64,000 nucleotides of DNA from Gammaproteobacteria bacterium. GTDB taxonomy: Bacteria > Pseudomonadota > Gammaproteobacteria > Eutrophobiales > Eutrophobiaceae. Shown here piece after piece: positions 28,430 to 40,631 of the stretch; within the stretch, counting starts at the first letter, position 1; each line of letters begins with the position of its first letter. The notes beneath the pieces are model-generated. The model did no database searches. It had not been told where the DNA came from and saw only the letters and a list, made by a program, of their open reading frames with translations. The position numbers and the translations under genes are program-made. Location: assembly GCA_030829985.1 (NCBI GenBank), contig JAURNW010000027.1, forward strand, positions 1 to 64,000, given 5' to 3'.

Positions 28430-29283
28430 TGTATGGCAAGCCCATCGATTTCTTTATCAACTTCATTGTTATTTTCATATGGCCATACCATTAACACTTC
28501 ACGGCTCTGACTAAGTTTTGCGCTTGGTTTAATCATTACCTTTGCAAATGGCTCTCCGGGTTTGCGCGAGATGTTCTCAATTTGCCCGACCGGATAACCT
28601 TGTGGAAATCGACGCCCGAGGCCTGATGAAATAACCAGATCACCTACCCGTATATCAGCGTTGTTTGGAAGATGCTCAAGTAACAGTTTATCGTTTTGGC
28701 CCATTCCTACAGCAATAGCACGCAAACCATTCCTGTTAACTTGCACAGGCAAAGCATGGTTTGGATCTGTAATCAAAATAACCGTACTCGAAAATGGGCC
28801 CACATGTACTATCTGACCCATAATACCCGATGCATCTACGATCGGTTGCCCATCGTAAGCACCTTCACGTTGGCCTTTATTTATAACAATCTGTCGACGG
28901 AATGACTGTAATTCAACAGCAATCAATTCAGCAACAAGGACCTTGTCATTAATACGAAATGAAGACTCAAGTAATTCTCGTAAACGACGATTTTCGGTTT
29001 CTAGAACTTCATATCGTTGTAATTTCGAACTAAGCAATAAATGATCTTGTTTCAATCTATCATTTTCTTTCAACAGCGTGTTGTGTGTCACTAATGTAAG
29101 TGAGATCCATTCTGTTGCTTCGATAGGCAAATTAACAACATACTGCAAAGGGTAAACAAGCGCTGACAATGCGGAACGAATAACTTTTAAATGTCCCTGA
29201 TGATGGTCTACTACCATTAATATGATCGAGAGTATTACAAACACCACAAAACGGAGGTTAGGAGAAGAACTTTTTTGAAACAA
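28426..29283 (-). CDS. mreC: Rod shape-determining protein MreC
   Basis: MreC is a bitopic membrane protein that forms periplasmic filaments and activates PBP2. The 285-residue protein has one transmembrane helix (about residues 10-28), a coiled-coil segment (about 65-105, LKENDRLKQDHLLL onward) and the beta-domain region with GIMGQIVHVGPFSSTVILIT and SGLGRRFPQGYPVG. It lies 31 bases downstream of mreB and overlaps mreD. Confidence 0.95.
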   Translation of the reverse strand: MFQKSSSPNLRFVVFVILSIILMVVDHHQGHLKVIRSALSALVYPLQYVVNLPIEATEWISLTLVTHNTLLKENDRLKQDHLLLSSKLQRYEVLETENRRLRELLESSFRINDKVLVAELIAVELQSFRRQIVINKGQREGAYDGQPIVDASGIMGQIVHVGPFSSTVILITDPNHALPVQVNRNGLRAIAVGMGQNDKLLLEHLPNNADIRVGDLVISSGLGRRFPQGYPVGQIENISRKPGEPFAKVMIKPSAKLSQSREVLMVWPYENNNEVDKEIDGLAIQ

Positions 29284-29314
29284 TGTGTTAATAGACGTCC
29301 TCCGTCTTTACTAC

Positions 29315-30611
<1,297 letters not shown>

Positions 30612-30899
30612 ATGTCCCTCGATAAATCAGAAGTGCAAAAAATCGCCTGGTTGGCCAAATTGGCAATTGATGATCAGGATATCTCCACTTATAGCAATGA
30701 GCTCAGCAATATATTGGGACTGGTTGAGACCATGAATTCGGTCGATACCAATGGTATTTCTCCCATTGCGCATCCGCTGGATTTGACTGCACGATTAAGA
30801 CCCGATCAGGTAACAGAAACGAACCATCGTGACCAATTCCAAAAGAATGCACCACTGATAGATGATGGATGTTATCTCGTACCTAAAGTTATTGAATAA
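30612..30899 (+). CDS. gatC: Asp-tRNA(Asn)/Glu-tRNA(Gln) amidotransferase subunit C
   Basis: GatC is the small subunit that stabilises the GatA-GatB interface. The 95-residue protein begins MSLDKSEVQKIAWLAKLAI and contains the LSNILGLVETMNSVDTNGISP and TARLRPDQVTE regions of the family. Length is normal. It is first in gatC-gatA-gatB, 44 bases before gatA. Confidence 0.95.
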   Translation: MSLDKSEVQKIAWLAKLAIDDQDISTYSNELSNILGLVETMNSVDTNGISPIAHPLDLTARLRPDQVTETNHRDQFQKNAPLIDDGCYLVPKVIE

Positions 30900-30943
30900 T
30901 ATTTCGATAACCCTTTAAAAATAATCAGTAATAAAATTTAAAT

Positions 30944-32398
30944 ATGCATTTATCTACATTGGCGCAACTATCAACTGCCCTCGAATCCAAACAGATCAGC
31001 AGCGAAGAATTGACTCGTCTTTATCTTGATCGGTGTAATCAATTTAATGATTCATTGAATTGTTTTATAACTATTAATAAAGATATTGCATTGGCACAGG
31101 CAAAATCAGCAGACAAGCAACGTGCCGCTGGTAATGCTTTAGCTCTAACAGGTATTCCGATCGCACAAAAAGATATCTTTTGTACAAAAGGCATTAAAAC
31201 ATCATGTGGTTCAAAGATGCTCGACAATTTCATCGCGCCATATGATGCAACTGTAATCGAAAAAATGAATTTGGCTGGCATGGTAAACATAGGTAAGACC
31301 AACATGGATGAATTTGCTATGGGCTCATCCAATGAAACCAGTTTTTATGGTCCGGTTAGAAATCCATGGGATAAAGATACTGTTCCCGGTGGCTCATCGG
31401 GTGGATCGGCAAGTGCTGTAGCCGCACGATTAAGTCCTGCTGCAACAGGCACGGACACAGGAGGCTCTATTCGACAACCCGCTTCACTCTGTGGCATAAC
31501 CGGCTTAAAACCAACTTACGGAAGGGTTTCCCGCTATGGCATGATCGCCTTTGCCTCCAGTCTGGATCAAGGTGGACCGATGACACAGACTGCGGAAGAT
31601 GCAGCTTTAATGATGAATGTTATCGCGGGTTTTGATGAACGTGATTCAACATCCGCTGAACATCCCGTTGATGATTACACTGCAAATCTGAATGAGTCAA
31701 TCGAGGGCTTGAAGATTGGGTTACCAAAAGAATATTTTGGTGCGGGACTTGATAGTAATATTGCCAAAATTGTTGAAGATGGAATTAAAGAATTAGAAAA
31801 ACTTGGTGCAGTATGTAAAGAAATAGAATTACCGAATACACAATTATCAATTCCTGCTTATTATGTTGTCGCTCCCGCAGAATGTTCATCAAACCTTTCT
31901 CGTTTTGATGGTGTTCGTTTCGGTTATCGTTGTGAAGATCCAAAAGATCTTTCTGATCTCTATTGTCGGAGTCGCGGTGAAGGTTTTGGTAAAGAAGTAA
32001 AACGACGCATTATGATCGGTGCTTATGTTCTTTCAGCAGGATACTACGATGCTTATTATTTAAAAGCACAACAGATCAGACATTTGATTCGTGATGATTT
32101 TCAAAATGCTTTTAAAAACGTTGATGTCATTGCCGGACCAACCGCAACGGGTACTGCATTCAAGCTCAATGAAAAAATAAACGATCCAATAAGTATGTAC
32201 CTGTCAGATATTTACACCGTATCAGTAAATCTTGCGGGTTTACCGGCCATATCAGTACCCGCAGGATTCTCAAATAAGCTTCCAGTCGGGATGCAGTTAA
32301 TCGGAAATTATTTTGAAGAATCTCGTCTACTGAATATTGCTCATCGTTTTCAACAAGCGACAGATCACCACAAAGCAATACCCGGGGGATTTGAGTAA
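30944..32398 (+). CDS. gatA: Asp-tRNA(Asn)/Glu-tRNA(Gln) amidotransferase subunit A
   Basis: GatA hydrolyses glutamine and channels ammonia to GatB for amidation of misacylated tRNA. The 484-residue amidase-signature protein has the catalytic triad K76 (PIAQKDIF), S151 (PGGSSGGSA) and S175 (DTGGSIRQP). Length and motifs are canonical. Its TAA shares one base with the gatB ATG (TAATG), indicating coupled translation. Presence of GatCAB implies that Asn-tRNA or Gln-tRNA is made, at least in part, by the indirect route. Confidence 0.97.
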   Translation: MHLSTLAQLSTALESKQISSEELTRLYLDRCNQFNDSLNCFITINKDIALAQAKSADKQRAAGNALALTGIPIAQKDIFCTKGIKTSCGSKMLDNFIAPYDATVIEKMNLAGMVNIGKTNMDEFAMGSSNETSFYGPVRNPWDKDTVPGGSSGGSASAVAARLSPAATGTDTGGSIRQPASLCGITGLKPTYGRVSRYGMIAFASSLDQGGPMTQTAEDAALMMNVIAGFDERDSTSAEHPVDDYTANLNESIEGLKIGLPKEYFGAGLDSNIAKIVEDGIKELEKLGAVCKEIELPNTQLSIPAYYVVAPAECSSNLSRFDGVRFGYRCEDPKDLSDLYCRSRGEGFGKEVKRRIMIGAYVLSAGYYDAYYLKAQQIRHLIRDDFQNAFKNVDVIAGPTATGTAFKLNEKINDPISMYLSDIYTVSVNLAGLPAISVPAGFSNKLPVGMQLIGNYFEESRLLNIAHRFQQATDHHKAIPGGFE

Positions 32399-33846
32399 TG
32401 GAATGGGAAACAGTTATCGGGCTGGAAATTCACGCTCAACTAGCCACTAAAAGTAAGATTTTCTCTGGTGCAGCAACAACTTACGGCGCTGAACCGAATA
32501 CGCAGGCCTGTGCTGTTGATTTGGGACTTCCAGGTGTATTACCGGTAATTAATAAAGAAGTGATCTCTAAAGCAATTAAATTTGGCCTGGCTATAGAAGC
32601 TGAAATTCCGCCAAAATCTGTTTTTGCCAGAAAGAATTACTTTTATCCTGACCTACCTAAAGGCTATCAAATCAGTCAATTTGAATTACCTATCGTCAGT
32701 ACAGGACATATAGATATTCAACTTGAAGACGGTTCAACAAAACGCGTCGGTGTGACACGCGCACATCTTGAAGAAGATGCGGGTAAGTCCATGCATGAAG
32801 GTTTTGGTGGCTTCACCGGTATTGATCTCAATCGCGCTGGCACACCTTTATTGGAAATCGTATCAGAACCCGATATGCGTAATGCAAAGGAAGCAGTTGC
32901 CTACATGAAAAAGATTCATTCACTCGTTCGCTATCTGGAGATCTGTGACGGCAATATGCAGGAAGGATCATTTCGTTGTGATGCTAACGTTTCTGTTCGA
33001 CCAAAAGGGCAGAATGAATTCGGTACACGCGCAGAATTGAAAAACATCAATTCATTCCGTTTTGTAGAACAAGCAATTAACATCGAGGTCGAAAGACAAA
33101 TTGATATTCTTGAAGACGGTGGAAAAGTCATACAAGAAACACGTTTATACGATCCTAATAAAAACGAAACGCGTTCTATGCGCAGCAAAGAAGAAGCCAA
33201 CGACTATCGTTACTTCCCCGATCCGGATTTATTACCGGTAGAAATTGAAAACAGCTTTATTGAAGAAATTCGAACTCAATTACCCGAACTACCAGATGCA
33301 AAAAAACATCGTTTCATAAATGAATTTAAATTGTCTGAATACGATAGTACTGTATTAACAGCACAAAAAGAAATGTCAGATTATTTTGAGGCTTGTGTTA
33401 AAGCAGCAGATGGCGAAGCGAAACTCAGTAGTAACTGGATAACCGGTGAACTTGCTGCAGCTTTAAATAAAGAAAATAAAGATATTGCAGACAGTCCCGT
33501 TAGTGCCGAAATGTTAGGTGGCATGGTCAAACGTATTAAAGACGATACCATCTCCGGTAAAATCGCAAAACAAGTCTTCGAGGCTATGTGGAACGGCGAA
33601 GGCGACTCTGATTCTATTATAGAAAGCAAAGGGCTGAAACAAGTTACCGATACTGGTGCGATTGAAAAACTGGTCGATGACGTAATCGCAAATAGCCCAT
33701 CACAAGTGGAACTATATCAAGCCGCACCAGATGATAAAAAAGGAAAGCTAATTGGCTATTTCGTCGGCCAGATAATGAAACAGTCGCAAGGCAAAGCTAA
33801 CCCGAAACAAGTTAACGAATTGTTGAGTAAAAAACTTAAAAGTTAG
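32398..33846 (+). CDS. gatB: Asp-tRNA(Asn)/Glu-tRNA(Gln) amidotransferase subunit B
   Basis: GatB activates the mischarged aspartyl or glutamyl group with ATP and transfers the amide. The 482-residue protein begins with the [14 protein letters not shown] signature and has [16 protein letters not shown], the [18 protein letters not shown] segment and a C-terminal GatB/YqeY domain (about residues 330-482) ending in the tRNA-binding helical tail. Length is standard. It is the last gene of gatCAB; the SAM hydrolase gene converges 62 bases downstream. Confidence 0.97.
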   Translation: MEWETVIGLEIHAQLATKSKIFSGAATTYGAEPNTQACAVDLGLPGVLPVINKEVISKAIKFGLAIEAEIPPKSVFARKNYFYPDLPKGYQISQFELPIVSTGHIDIQLEDGSTKRVGVTRAHLEEDAGKSMHEGFGGFTGIDLNRAGTPLLEIVSEPDMRNAKEAVAYMKKIHSLVRYLEICDGNMQEGSFRCDANVSVRPKGQNEFGTRAELKNINSFRFVEQAINIEVERQIDILEDGGKVIQETRLYDPNKNETRSMRSKEEANDYRYFPDPDLLPVEIENSFIEEIRTQLPELPDAKKHRFINEFKLSEYDSTVLTAQKEMSDYFEACVKAADGEAKLSSNWITGELAAALNKENKDIADSPVSAEMLGGMVKRIKDDTISGKIAKQVFEAMWNGEGDSDSIIESKGLKQVTDTGAIEKLVDDVIANSPSQVELYQAAPDDKKGKLIGYFVGQIMKQSQGKANPKQVNELLSKKLKS

Positions 33847-33861
33847 TCTGCTAACGATCCA

Positions 33862-33887
33862 ACCTGTGTAAAAACGCATGAACAGGT
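33862..33887 (+). terminator. Weak hairpin after gatB
   Basis: ACCTGT (33862-33867) and ACAGGT (33882-33887) can pair around a 14-base loop, followed by an AT-rich, T-containing tract. The stem is short and the T run broken, so it is at best a weak intrinsic terminator for gatCAB. Confidence 0.35.
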
Positions 33888-33908
33888 ATTATTATTTGTT
33901 TAAAAAAA

Positions 33909-34634
33909 CTACGTAGAAAGCAGTATATGACTACCAATTTTTAATTGGAGATCATCTTCAGCATTTCCTTGATTAACCGCTATTTCTGTCATGCCATTTG
34001 AATTTTCATACCATAAGGCCTTGCCTGTTTTTACATCAGAAAAGGTATCTCCATTAACAACATCCTGGTGGTCAATGCGTAGTACTAACTGTTTATCTAG
34101 CGACTCTGCACGTATGCCGGTCATACAGTTACCAAAATGATCAATATAAATGATTTCATTCAGATCATCCGGCCATTGATGCTTATCTTTCCAGTCAAAA
34201 GAAAAAGAAGCTACTTCTTCTTTATTCGCAATCATGGCACACACTGGCGCATATAAATCTCGACCATGAAAACTGTTCGACATGGTTTCCGGTTTCCAGG
34301 TTATTTCAAATGCTTGTATTTCATTTGCTTGTTTTGCAACAATATCAAATAAACCATTATTTGCTCCAACAAACCAACGTTCATCTATGTTTAACATTAC
34401 TGGTTTATCTTTATCTGAACCTACTCCCGGATCAACTACACAAAACAGGATCGATCCTTCAGGGATATGCGAAACCAATGACGCCAATAGATAGGCACTT
34501 GCTTTGGGGTTATTACGGGGTGCATCTGATATTAGATTGATGACTTTATGTTCTGGCACCAGGACATGTAAAACTGTGTGAACCTGTCCTAAATATGGGC
34601 CTTCCAAACCATAGTCTGTAAATAGATATATCAT
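33909..34634 (-). CDS. SAM hydroxide adenosyltransferase (DUF62)
   Basis: DUF62 proteins hydrolyse S-adenosylmethionine to adenosine and methionine using an activated water; related fluorinases and chlorinases use halide. The 241-residue protein has the N-terminal FTDYGLEGPYLGQVH, VVDPGVGSD, GANNGLFD and the conserved FHGRDLYAP, whose R-D-H set is the hydroxide-activating signature. Length fits the family. The physiological reason for SAM hydrolysis is unclear in most bacteria. It stands alone between gatB and the alpha operon, and its end converges on gatB. Confidence 0.88.
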   Translation of the reverse strand: MIYLFTDYGLEGPYLGQVHTVLHVLVPEHKVINLISDAPRNNPKASAYLLASLVSHIPEGSILFCVVDPGVGSDKDKPVMLNIDERWFVGANNGLFDIVAKQANEIQAFEITWKPETMSNSFHGRDLYAPVCAMIANKEEVASFSFDWKDKHQWPDDLNEIIYIDHFGNCMTGIRAESLDKQLVLRIDHQDVVNGDTFSDVKTGKALWYENSNGMTEIAVNQGNAEDDLQLKIGSHILLST

Positions 34635-34697
34635 ACAGGTAGTGTAGAATTATCTGAGAGCAAAGATCAACTTATCAGACCACACTATCAGAAAGGA

Positions 34698-34724
34698 AAA
34701 AACCGGAGATATACCCCGGTTTTA
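34698..34724 (-). terminator. Intrinsic terminator of the ribosomal alpha operon
   Basis: On the minus strand, AAAACCGG and CCGGTTTT form an 8-bp stem around an 11-base loop, followed by a T run continuing TTTTTT. It lies 24-50 bases downstream of the rplQ stop and is the clearest terminator at the end of the ribosomal supercluster. Confidence 0.85.
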
Positions 34725-34747
34725 AAGTTACAAGCTTATAATTATTA

Positions 34748-35143
34748 TTATGCTTGTTCTTGTACCTCTACAACTTCTCCAATCTGTGGTCGATCAACTA
34801 ATGAGACAATTGCCATAGGAGCTTTATCTCCGGTACGGACACCACATTTAAGGATTCGTAAGTAACCACCAGGACGTTCTTTATAACGTGGTCCAAGTTC
34901 ATTGAATAACTTCGTGACAATTTCACGGTCACGTAACCGTGAAAAAGCAAGACGTCTATTTGCGACGCTGTCACTTTTAGCCATTGTAATCAATGGTTCT
35001 GCAACACGACGTAATTCTTTAGCTTTAGGCAAGGTTGTTTTAATAACCTCATGTTCCATAAGTGAAACCGCCATATTTTGAAACATCGCTTTACGATGTG
35101 AACTATTGCGATTCAGCTTTCGACCACTTTTACGATGACGCAT
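34748..35143 (-). CDS. rplQ: 50S ribosomal protein L17
   Basis: L17 binds 23S rRNA near the peptide exit tunnel. The 131-residue protein begins with the signature [20 protein letters not shown] and has the [19 protein letters not shown] segment; the last residues form a short acidic-glutamine tail (VVEVQEQA). It is the last gene of the alpha operon, 16 bases after rpoA, and is followed by a strong terminator. Confidence 0.97.
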   Translation of the reverse strand: MRHRKSGRKLNRNSSHRKAMFQNMAVSLMEHEVIKTTLPKAKELRRVAEPLITMAKSDSVANRRLAFSRLRDREIVTKLFNELGPRYKERPGGYLRILKCGVRTGDKAPMAIVSLVDRPQIGEVVEVQEQA

Positions 35144-35159
35144 TATTATTCTCTCTTTA

Positions 35160-36167
35160 TTATGCTGATACTGACGTAGTTTCTCTCGTCACTAATCCTG
35201 CAGGCGGCCAGTTTTCCAGACGCATACCCAGTGACAATCCACGTGATGCTAAAACATCCTTGATTTCAGTCAGGGATTTTTTACCCAGGTTCGGTGTTTT
35301 CAACAATTCAACTTCAGTACGTTGAATCAAATCACCAATATAGTAAATACTCTCTGCTTTCAGACAATTCGCGGAACGAACAGTTAACTCAAGATCATCA
35401 ACTGGACGTAACAGAATAGGATCAATTTCAGGTTCGCTATGTTGACTTGCTTCTATTGCTTCTTCTGCTTCAAGATCAACGAAGACTGCTAATTGTGCTC
35501 TTAATATTCTTGCAGCTTCACTTACCGCTTCTTCAGGATCAATGGTGCCGTTTGTTTCGATTTCGATAACCAGTTTATCCAGATTGGTACGTTGTTCAAC
35601 ACGTGCACTCTGAACCTCATAGGCAATACGTGTGACCGGGCTAAATGAAGCATCCAGTTTTAATTGACCAATAGTTTGTTCAACTTCATCGGTACCACCG
35701 ATTACGACTGGTTTGTAGCCACGACCACGTGCAACTTTCATAACAATGCTCAGCTCACCTGCTTTGGTAAGGTTCGCAATCAAATGATCAGGGTTTTTAA
35801 TTTCAACATCATGATCCAGTGTAATATCTCTTGCATAAACTTCACCGGGACCACTTTTCTTTAAGGTTAAAATTGCTTCGTCTTTGGCATGCATCATAAT
35901 TGCAAGGCCTTTCAGATTCAGCAGAATATCTGTGACATCTTCCTGCACACCCTCAATGGTAGTGTATTCATGTAAAACACCTTCAATCTCAGCCTCTACA
36001 ACAGCACAGCCTGGCATTGAAGATAAAAGAACACGACGTAGTGCATTACCCAGTGTGTGGCCAAAGCCTCTGTCCAAAGGCTCAATCGTGATCTTTGCAG
36101 AGGTATTGCTTATAGGTTCTACATCAACCCTTCTAGGTTTTAGTAATTCATTAAATGTCGATAGCAT
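35160..36167 (-). CDS. rpoA: RNA polymerase alpha subunit
   Basis: Alpha dimerises to nucleate RNA polymerase assembly and contacts UP elements and activators. The 335-residue protein has the N-terminal dimerisation/assembly domain (to about residue 235, with [18 protein letters not shown] at 33-50). A linker and the C-terminal domain (about 250-325) follow; the latter has the helix-hairpin-helix [12 protein letters not shown] used for DNA binding. It is between rpsD and rplQ in the classical alpha operon. Confidence 0.98.
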   Translation of the reverse strand: MLSTFNELLKPRRVDVEPISNTSAKITIEPLDRGFGHTLGNALRRVLLSSMPGCAVVEAEIEGVLHEYTTIEGVQEDVTDILLNLKGLAIMMHAKDEAILTLKKSGPGEVYARDITLDHDVEIKNPDHLIANLTKAGELSIVMKVARGRGYKPVVIGGTDEVEQTIGQLKLDASFSPVTRIAYEVQSARVEQRTNLDKLVIEIETNGTIDPEEAVSEAARILRAQLAVFVDLEAEEAIEASQHSEPEIDPILLRPVDDLELTVRSANCLKAESIYYIGDLIQRTEVELLKTPNLGKKSLTEIKDVLASRGLSLGMRLENWPPAGLVTRETTSVSA

Positions 36168-36191
36168 GCTTCATTATCCTCCACACGTTGG

Positions 36192-36812
36192 TTACTTGGA
36201 GTAAAGTTCTACAACGAGTTGTTCATTAATTTCAGATGGCAGTTCACTTCTTTCCGGAATTGATTTGAAAACGCCTTCCATATTTTTAGTATTCACATCA
36301 ACCCAGTCTGGCAATCCATATTGCTCAGCCACATTCAGTGCATCCTGAATTCTCAATTGCTTTTTACTCTTTTCACGTATAGCAATAGTGTCACTTGGTT
36401 TCACCTGGTAAGAAGGTATGTTTACGGTCTTTCCGTTTACCAAAATTGATTTATGGCTAACCAACTGACGCGCTTCATTTCGTGTAGAACCGAAACCCAT
36501 ACGATAAACAACATTATCCAGACGGCATTCAAGAATCTGTAATAAATTCTCACCTGTTGCGCCTTTACGACTTGCTGCTTCTTTATAGTATTTACGAAAC
36601 TGCTTTTCTAATACGCAATATATACGACGTAGTTTTTGTTTTTCACGCAATTGTAATGCGTAGTCAGACATCCTCTTGGGACGAGTGCCTTGTATACCAG
36701 GTGTTTTATCAATCTGGCATTTTGATTCAATCGGTCTAGCGCGACTTTTTAGAAATAAGTCTGTGCCTTCACGCCGACTAAGTTTACATTTTGGTCCGAG
36801 ATAACGTGCCAT
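36192..36812 (-). CDS. rpsD: 30S ribosomal protein S4
   Basis: S4 is a primary 16S rRNA binder that nucleates assembly of the 30S body. In E. coli it also represses translation of the alpha operon. The 206-residue protein starts [20 protein letters not shown] and carries the S4 RNA-binding domain (about 96-158, [20 protein letters not shown]). A CxxxC zinc motif is not present at the N-terminus, as in enterobacterial S4. It lies 24 bases upstream of rpoA. Confidence 0.97.
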   Translation of the reverse strand: MARYLGPKCKLSRREGTDLFLKSRARPIESKCQIDKTPGIQGTRPKRMSDYALQLREKQKLRRIYCVLEKQFRKYYKEAASRKGATGENLLQILECRLDNVVYRMGFGSTRNEARQLVSHKSILVNGKTVNIPSYQVKPSDTIAIREKSKKQLRIQDALNVAEQYGLPDWVDVNTKNMEGVFKSIPERSELPSEINEQLVVELYSK

Positions 36813-36827
36813 TTTAAAGCTCCTGAA

Positions 36828-37217
36828 TTAAACCCGACGTTTTTTGGGTGGGCGACACCCGTTATGTGGAATCGGTGTCACATCAGTAATATTAGTGATT
36901 TTGAATCCGATTGAATTAAGTGCCCGTACCGCTGACTCACGACCCGGTCCTGGTCCTTTTATAAATACTTCAAGGTTTTGCATACCAAATTCACGTGCAA
37001 CTTCGCCTGCTTTTTGAGACGCAATCTGAGCAGCAAACGGTGTGCTCTTACGAGAACCTCGAAAACCACTTCCTCCGGAAGTAGCCCAGGAAAGAGTGTT
37101 TCCTTGACGATCAGTAATCGTAATGATTGTGTTATTAAATGAAGCGTGTATATGCGCTATACCGTCAACGACGGTTTTCTTTACACGCTTACGAGTCTTT
37201 GTTGCTGTTTTGGCCAT
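36828..37217 (-). CDS. rpsK: 30S ribosomal protein S11
   Basis: S11 lies on the 30S platform next to the mRNA exit and S7. The 129-residue protein has a basic N-terminus ([13 protein letters not shown]), [15 protein letters not shown], the [13 protein letters not shown] motif and the C-terminal [18 protein letters not shown]. Length is standard. It is between rpsM (18-base gap) and rpsD (15-base gap). Confidence 0.97.
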   Translation of the reverse strand: MAKTATKTRKRVKKTVVDGIAHIHASFNNTIITITDRQGNTLSWATSGGSGFRGSRKSTPFAAQIASQKAGEVAREFGMQNLEVFIKGPGPGRESAVRALNSIGFKITNITDVTPIPHNGCRPPKKRRV

Positions 37218-37235
37218 AGTTAAAAACCTGTAGTT

Positions 37236-37592
37236 TTATTTTTTAATCGCTTTTCTTGGACCTTTGCGGGTACGGGCATTAGTACTTGTACGCTGCCCTC
37301 TAACTGGTAATCCGCGACGATGTCGAATTCCCCGGTTAGTACCAAGATCCATCAAACGTTTGATATTCATTGAGACTTCACGACGTAGATCGCCTTCAAG
37401 ATCATACTTAGTAATCTCAGCACGAATCTTGTCAAGATCCGCTTCACTAAGTTCTCTAACCTTACTTGAAGGTTCCAAGCCTACCGCAACGCATATTTCT
37501 TGTGCGCGGGTACGACCAATACCATAAATATAAGTCATAGCAATCACTAAATGCTTATTATCCGGTATATTAACGCCTGCAATACGAGCCAT
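37236..37592 (-). CDS. rpsM: 30S ribosomal protein S13
   Basis: S13 sits in the 30S head and forms intersubunit bridges with L5 and 23S rRNA. The 118-residue protein has [14 protein letters not shown] at the start, the helix-two-turns-helix region and the basic [16 protein letters not shown] tail that reaches the P-site tRNA. It follows rpmJ by 37 bases; in E. coli this upstream region binds S4 for feedback, which was not tested here. Confidence 0.97.
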   Translation of the reverse strand: MARIAGVNIPDNKHLVIAMTYIYGIGRTRAQEICVAVGLEPSSKVRELSEADLDKIRAEITKYDLEGDLRREVSMNIKRLMDLGTNRGIRHRRGLPVRGQRTSTNARTRKGPRKAIKK

Positions 37593-37629
37593 TATTCAAT
37601 CTCTCCAATATAATTTCTAGCGCCTGTTA

Positions 37630-37743
37630 TCATCCCTGGCGCTGCTTATGCCGCGGGTCGGTACAGATAACACGTACAATTCTATTACGTCGAATAATTC
37701 TACAATTTCGACAAATTCTTTTTACTGATGCTCTAACTTTCAT
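37630..37743 (-). CDS. rpmJ: 50S ribosomal protein L36
   Basis: L36 is the smallest 50S protein and binds helices near the GTPase centre. This 37-residue frame is short enough to be missed by automated calling. It starts [14 protein letters not shown] and ends RHKQRQG. C11, C14, C27 and H32 form the zinc ribbon, so this is the zinc-binding paralogue. It lies between secY (32-base gap) and rpsM (37-base gap), its conserved place in the spc/alpha junction. Confidence 0.96.
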   Translation of the reverse strand: MKVRASVKRICRNCRIIRRNRIVRVICTDPRHKQRQG

Positions 37744-37775
37744 CTAACTTTCTCCAACATGCCCAAGCTAACGAA

Positions 37776-39119
37776 CTAACGTCGCCCATGCCCCTTAAGG
37801 TTAGCCTTCTTCATAAGTCCCTCATATTGATGAGACATTAAATGTGCTTGAACCTGAGACATAAAGTCCATAACAACTACAACAATAATCAACAATGATG
37901 TACCACCAAAATAAAACGGCACATTAAATTTCAATATTAAAAATTCCGGCAATAAACATACAAACGTAATATACACAGCACCCGCTAACGTTAACTTGGT
38001 CAATACTTTATCAAGGTACGCTGCTGTTTGTTCCCCCGGACGCATGCCTGGAATAAAAGCGCCAGACTTCTTCAGGTTTTCTGCCGTCTCTCTTGGGTCA
38101 AACACCATCGCCGTATAAAAGAAACAGAAAAATATAATCCCTGCTGCATAAGTTAATACGTATATGGGTTGCCCCGGCGAAAGCGTGGTAGCAATATCCT
38201 GTAACCAACCCATACCTTCACTTTGACCAAACCAACCTGCAATCGTAGCCGGGAACAATATTAAACTCGATGCAAATATTGGTGGAATAACACCCGCCAT
38301 ATTCAATTTCAATGGCAAATGGCTGGCCTGACCACCATACATCTTTCGACCAACCTGACGTTTCGCATAATTCACCGTAATTCGGCGTTGTCCGCGCTCA
38401 ACGAAAACTACAAACGCTGTCACCGCGATAGCAAGCGCAAATAAACCTACTACTGCTAACAGATGCATTTCACCTGTTCTTGATAATTCAATCGTCCCAC
38501 CTATTGCAGACGGTAACCCGGCCACAATACCGGCAAAGATAATCATCGAAATTCCGTTTCCGATACCACGCTCAGTAATCTGTTCACCTAACCACATTAA
38601 AAACATCGTGCCGGTAACAAGTGTACTGACCGCAGCAATTCTGAATCCTATACCCGGGTCCATAACAACCGAGTAACCGGCTGCCTGTTGACCTTCCAAT
38701 GCCACTGCTACACCAAATGCCTGAAAGGTTGCTAATACTACAGTGCCATAACGTGTGTACTGAGTAATTTTACGGCGACCCGCTTCGCCTTCTTTTTTCA
38801 GTTGTTTTAATTTAGGCTCAACAACTGATAATAACTGCATAATAATTGATGCAGATATATAAGGCATAATTCCCAGCGCTACTACTGAAAAACGACTTAA
38901 AGCGCCACCTGAAAACATGTTAAACATATCCAGAATTGTACCGCGCTGTTGATTAAACAGATCGGCTAATGCCACTGGATTAATACCTGGCACGGGTATA
39001 TGTGTTGCTATCCGATAAACAAATAAAGCAAATAAAACAAACAACAAACGTTGTCGCAATTCTGATGACCGACCGAGACCCGAAAGCCCGCCAGAGATTG
39101 CTGGGTTAGACGCGGACAT
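37776..39119 (-). CDS. secY: Protein translocase subunit SecY
   Basis: SecY forms the protein-conducting channel of the Sec translocon. The 447-residue protein has ten predicted transmembrane segments, the plug region after the first ([12 protein letters not shown]), the cytoplasmic loop [17 protein letters not shown] and a conserved late segment ending [10 protein letters not shown]. It begins directly after the rplO stop with no intergenic base, so translation is coupled. Partner secE is expected beyond the window next to nusG. Confidence 0.98.
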   Translation of the reverse strand: MSASNPAISGGLSGLGRSSELRQRLLFVLFALFVYRIATHIPVPGINPVALADLFNQQRGTILDMFNMFSGGALSRFSVVALGIMPYISASIIMQLLSVVEPKLKQLKKEGEAGRRKITQYTRYGTVVLATFQAFGVAVALEGQQAAGYSVVMDPGIGFRIAAVSTLVTGTMFLMWLGEQITERGIGNGISMIIFAGIVAGLPSAIGGTIELSRTGEMHLLAVVGLFALAIAVTAFVVFVERGQRRITVNYAKRQVGRKMYGGQASHLPLKLNMAGVIPPIFASSLILFPATIAGWFGQSEGMGWLQDIATTLSPGQPIYVLTYAAGIIFFCFFYTAMVFDPRETAENLKKSGAFIPGMRPGEQTAAYLDKVLTKLTLAGAVYITFVCLLPEFLILKFNVPFYFGGTSLLIIVVVVMDFMSQVQAHLMSHQYEGLMKKANLKGHGRR

Positions 39120-39554
39120 TTATTCTTCTATCTTCCCACCAGCTGCTTCAATAGCCGCTTTTGCTCCTTTGGTCAGCATCAAACCTTTTACTGTGACTGC
39201 TTTTTCCAATTTACCGGAAAGGATAACTTTGACTCGTAATATACTTTTGTTTATCAAACGCGCTGCCTTGAGTGCATCAATATCGATAACATCCACATCC
39301 AGAGAAGCAAGTTCATTCAACCTAATCTCTTCTGTCACACGACCAATACGTGAACTAAATCCAACTTTAGGCAAACGACGTTGAAGTGGCATCTGACCAC
39401 CTTCAAAACCGACTTTATGATATCCACCGGCACGTGATTTTTGTCCCTTATGTCCACGACCACCCGTTTTACCAAGTCCGGAACCAATGCCGCGACCACG
39501 ACGCTTAGCATCTGAGGTTGAATCGGGATGTGGCTTAACTGTGTTTAAACGCAT
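39120..39554 (-). CDS. rplO: 50S ribosomal protein L15
   Basis: L15 binds 23S rRNA late in 50S assembly. The 144-residue protein has the glycine/arginine-rich N-terminus [18 protein letters not shown] and [18 protein letters not shown] 39554 is chosen over an in-frame codon eight residues upstream because it gives the family N-terminus [10 protein letters not shown] and has AGAGGA about 8 bases before it. It lies 4 bases after rpmD. Confidence 0.96.
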   Translation of the reverse strand: MRLNTVKPHPDSTSDAKRRGRGIGSGLGKTGGRGHKGQKSRAGGYHKVGFEGGQMPLQRRLPKVGFSSRIGRVTEEIRLNELASLDVDVIDIDALKAARLINKSILRVKVILSGKLEKAVTVKGLMLTKGAKAAIEAAGGKIEE

Positions 39555-39558
39555 CTGT

Positions 39559-39753
39559 TTAGTCCTCTTCCACTGCAAGCAAATAGTCTACTTTGTTGAT
39601 CATACCGCGATTTTCCGGGGTATCACTGACAGTGACTGTATGACCAATACGACGTAGACCTAGTCCGCTAACACAGGCTTTATGTTTTTGAATACGGCGA
39701 TTAGTACTTTTAATCAACGTAACCTTTATTTGTTTGTCAGATTTATTAACCAT
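39559..39753 (-). CDS. rpmD: 50S ribosomal protein L30
   Basis: L30 is a small 50S protein with a ferredoxin-like fold. The 64-residue protein has [20 protein letters not shown] and [20 protein letters not shown], with the family's conserved GLGLR segment. It starts 1 base after rpsE and ends 4 bases before rplO, the normal spc order. Confidence 0.95.
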   Translation of the reverse strand: MVNKSDKQIKVTLIKSTNRRIQKHKACVSGLGLRRIGHTVTVSDTPENRGMINKVDYLLAVEED

Positions 39754-39754
39754 T

Positions 39755-40261
39755 TCAGCTGACCACTTCTTCTACAGATTTGCCACGTTTTGCAGCAATA
39801 TATTCAGGTGAAGACATCGACTTTAATCCTTCGATTGTTGCACGAACAACATTAATTGGATTTGTTGATCCGATTGACTTGGCCAAAACATTATGAATCC
39901 CAACCACTTCAAAAACAGCACGCATTGGGCCACCAGCAATAATACCGGTACCTTCGGATGCGGGTTGCATGTAAACCTTTGCTGCCCCATATTCTGCTGT
40001 AATAGGATATTGAAGAGTTCCTTCACTCAGGGGCACTGAAATCATATTCCGACGTGCATCTTCCATCGCTTTTTGAATCGCCAAAGGCACTTCTCGAGAT
40101 TTACCTCGGCCCACACCGACGCGCCCATTACCGTCACCTACAACAGTTAATGCTGCAAAACCAAATTGACGACCACCTTTCACAACCTTGGCAACGCGAT
40201 TTACGTTAACAAGTTTTTCCTGAAGATCTTCGTTACCGGTTATTGAGTTTCCTAATGCCAT
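39755..40261 (-). CDS. rpsE: 30S ribosomal protein S5
   Basis: S5 controls decoding accuracy and helps unwind mRNA at the entry site. The 168-residue protein has the double-stranded-RNA-binding-like N-terminal domain with [19 protein letters not shown]; the loop before it is where spectinomycin-resistance changes occur in other bacteria. [19 protein letters not shown] is typical of the C-terminal domain. It is 11 bases after rplR. Confidence 0.97.
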   Translation of the reverse strand: MALGNSITGNEDLQEKLVNVNRVAKVVKGGRQFGFAALTVVGDGNGRVGVGRGKSREVPLAIQKAMEDARRNMISVPLSEGTLQYPITAEYGAAKVYMQPASEGTGIIAGGPMRAVFEVVGIHNVLAKSIGSTNPINVVRATIEGLKSMSSPEYIAAKRGKSVEEVVS

Positions 40262-40272
40262 TAGACCCTTCC

Positions 40273-40626
40273 TTAAAATTCCATACCTTGTTCGCGCGCA
40301 GCATCTGCTAATGCTTTAATGCGACCATGGTATTTGAAGCCTGAGCGGTCAAAAGCAACTTTCGAAATGCCTGCTTTCTTCGCACGTTCAGCCAGAGCTT
40401 TACCGACAGTAATGGCTGCTTCGACATTACCGCTGTATTTGATCTGACCCTTGATTTCTTTATCCAAACTTGATGCACTCGCAAGCACCTGTGCACCATT
40501 AGGTGCGATCACCTGTGCATAAACATGTCGAGGTGTTTTATAAACACATAAACGGTTCACACCTAGCTGCTTGATTCTTGCACGTGCTTTTCTGGCACGA
40601 CGAATTCTTTCTGTTTTTTTACTCAT
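40273..40626 (-). CDS. rplR: 50S ribosomal protein L18
   Basis: L18 binds 5S rRNA with L5 and L25, attaching it to the 50S central protuberance. The 117-residue protein has the basic N-terminus ([18 protein letters not shown]), [16 protein letters not shown] and the C-terminal [20 protein letters not shown] signature. Length is standard. It is 5 bases after rplF. Confidence 0.97.
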   Translation of the reverse strand: MSKKTERIRRARKARARIKQLGVNRLCVYKTPRHVYAQVIAPNGAQVLASASSLDKEIKGQIKYSGNVEAAITVGKALAERAKKAGISKVAFDRSGFKYHGRIKALADAAREQGMEF

Positions 40627-40631
40627 ATTGG

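Noticed and set aside
33862-33887. Strong terminator for gatCAB
   Set aside because: The stem is only 6 bp with a long loop and a broken T tract; kept only as a weak candidate.
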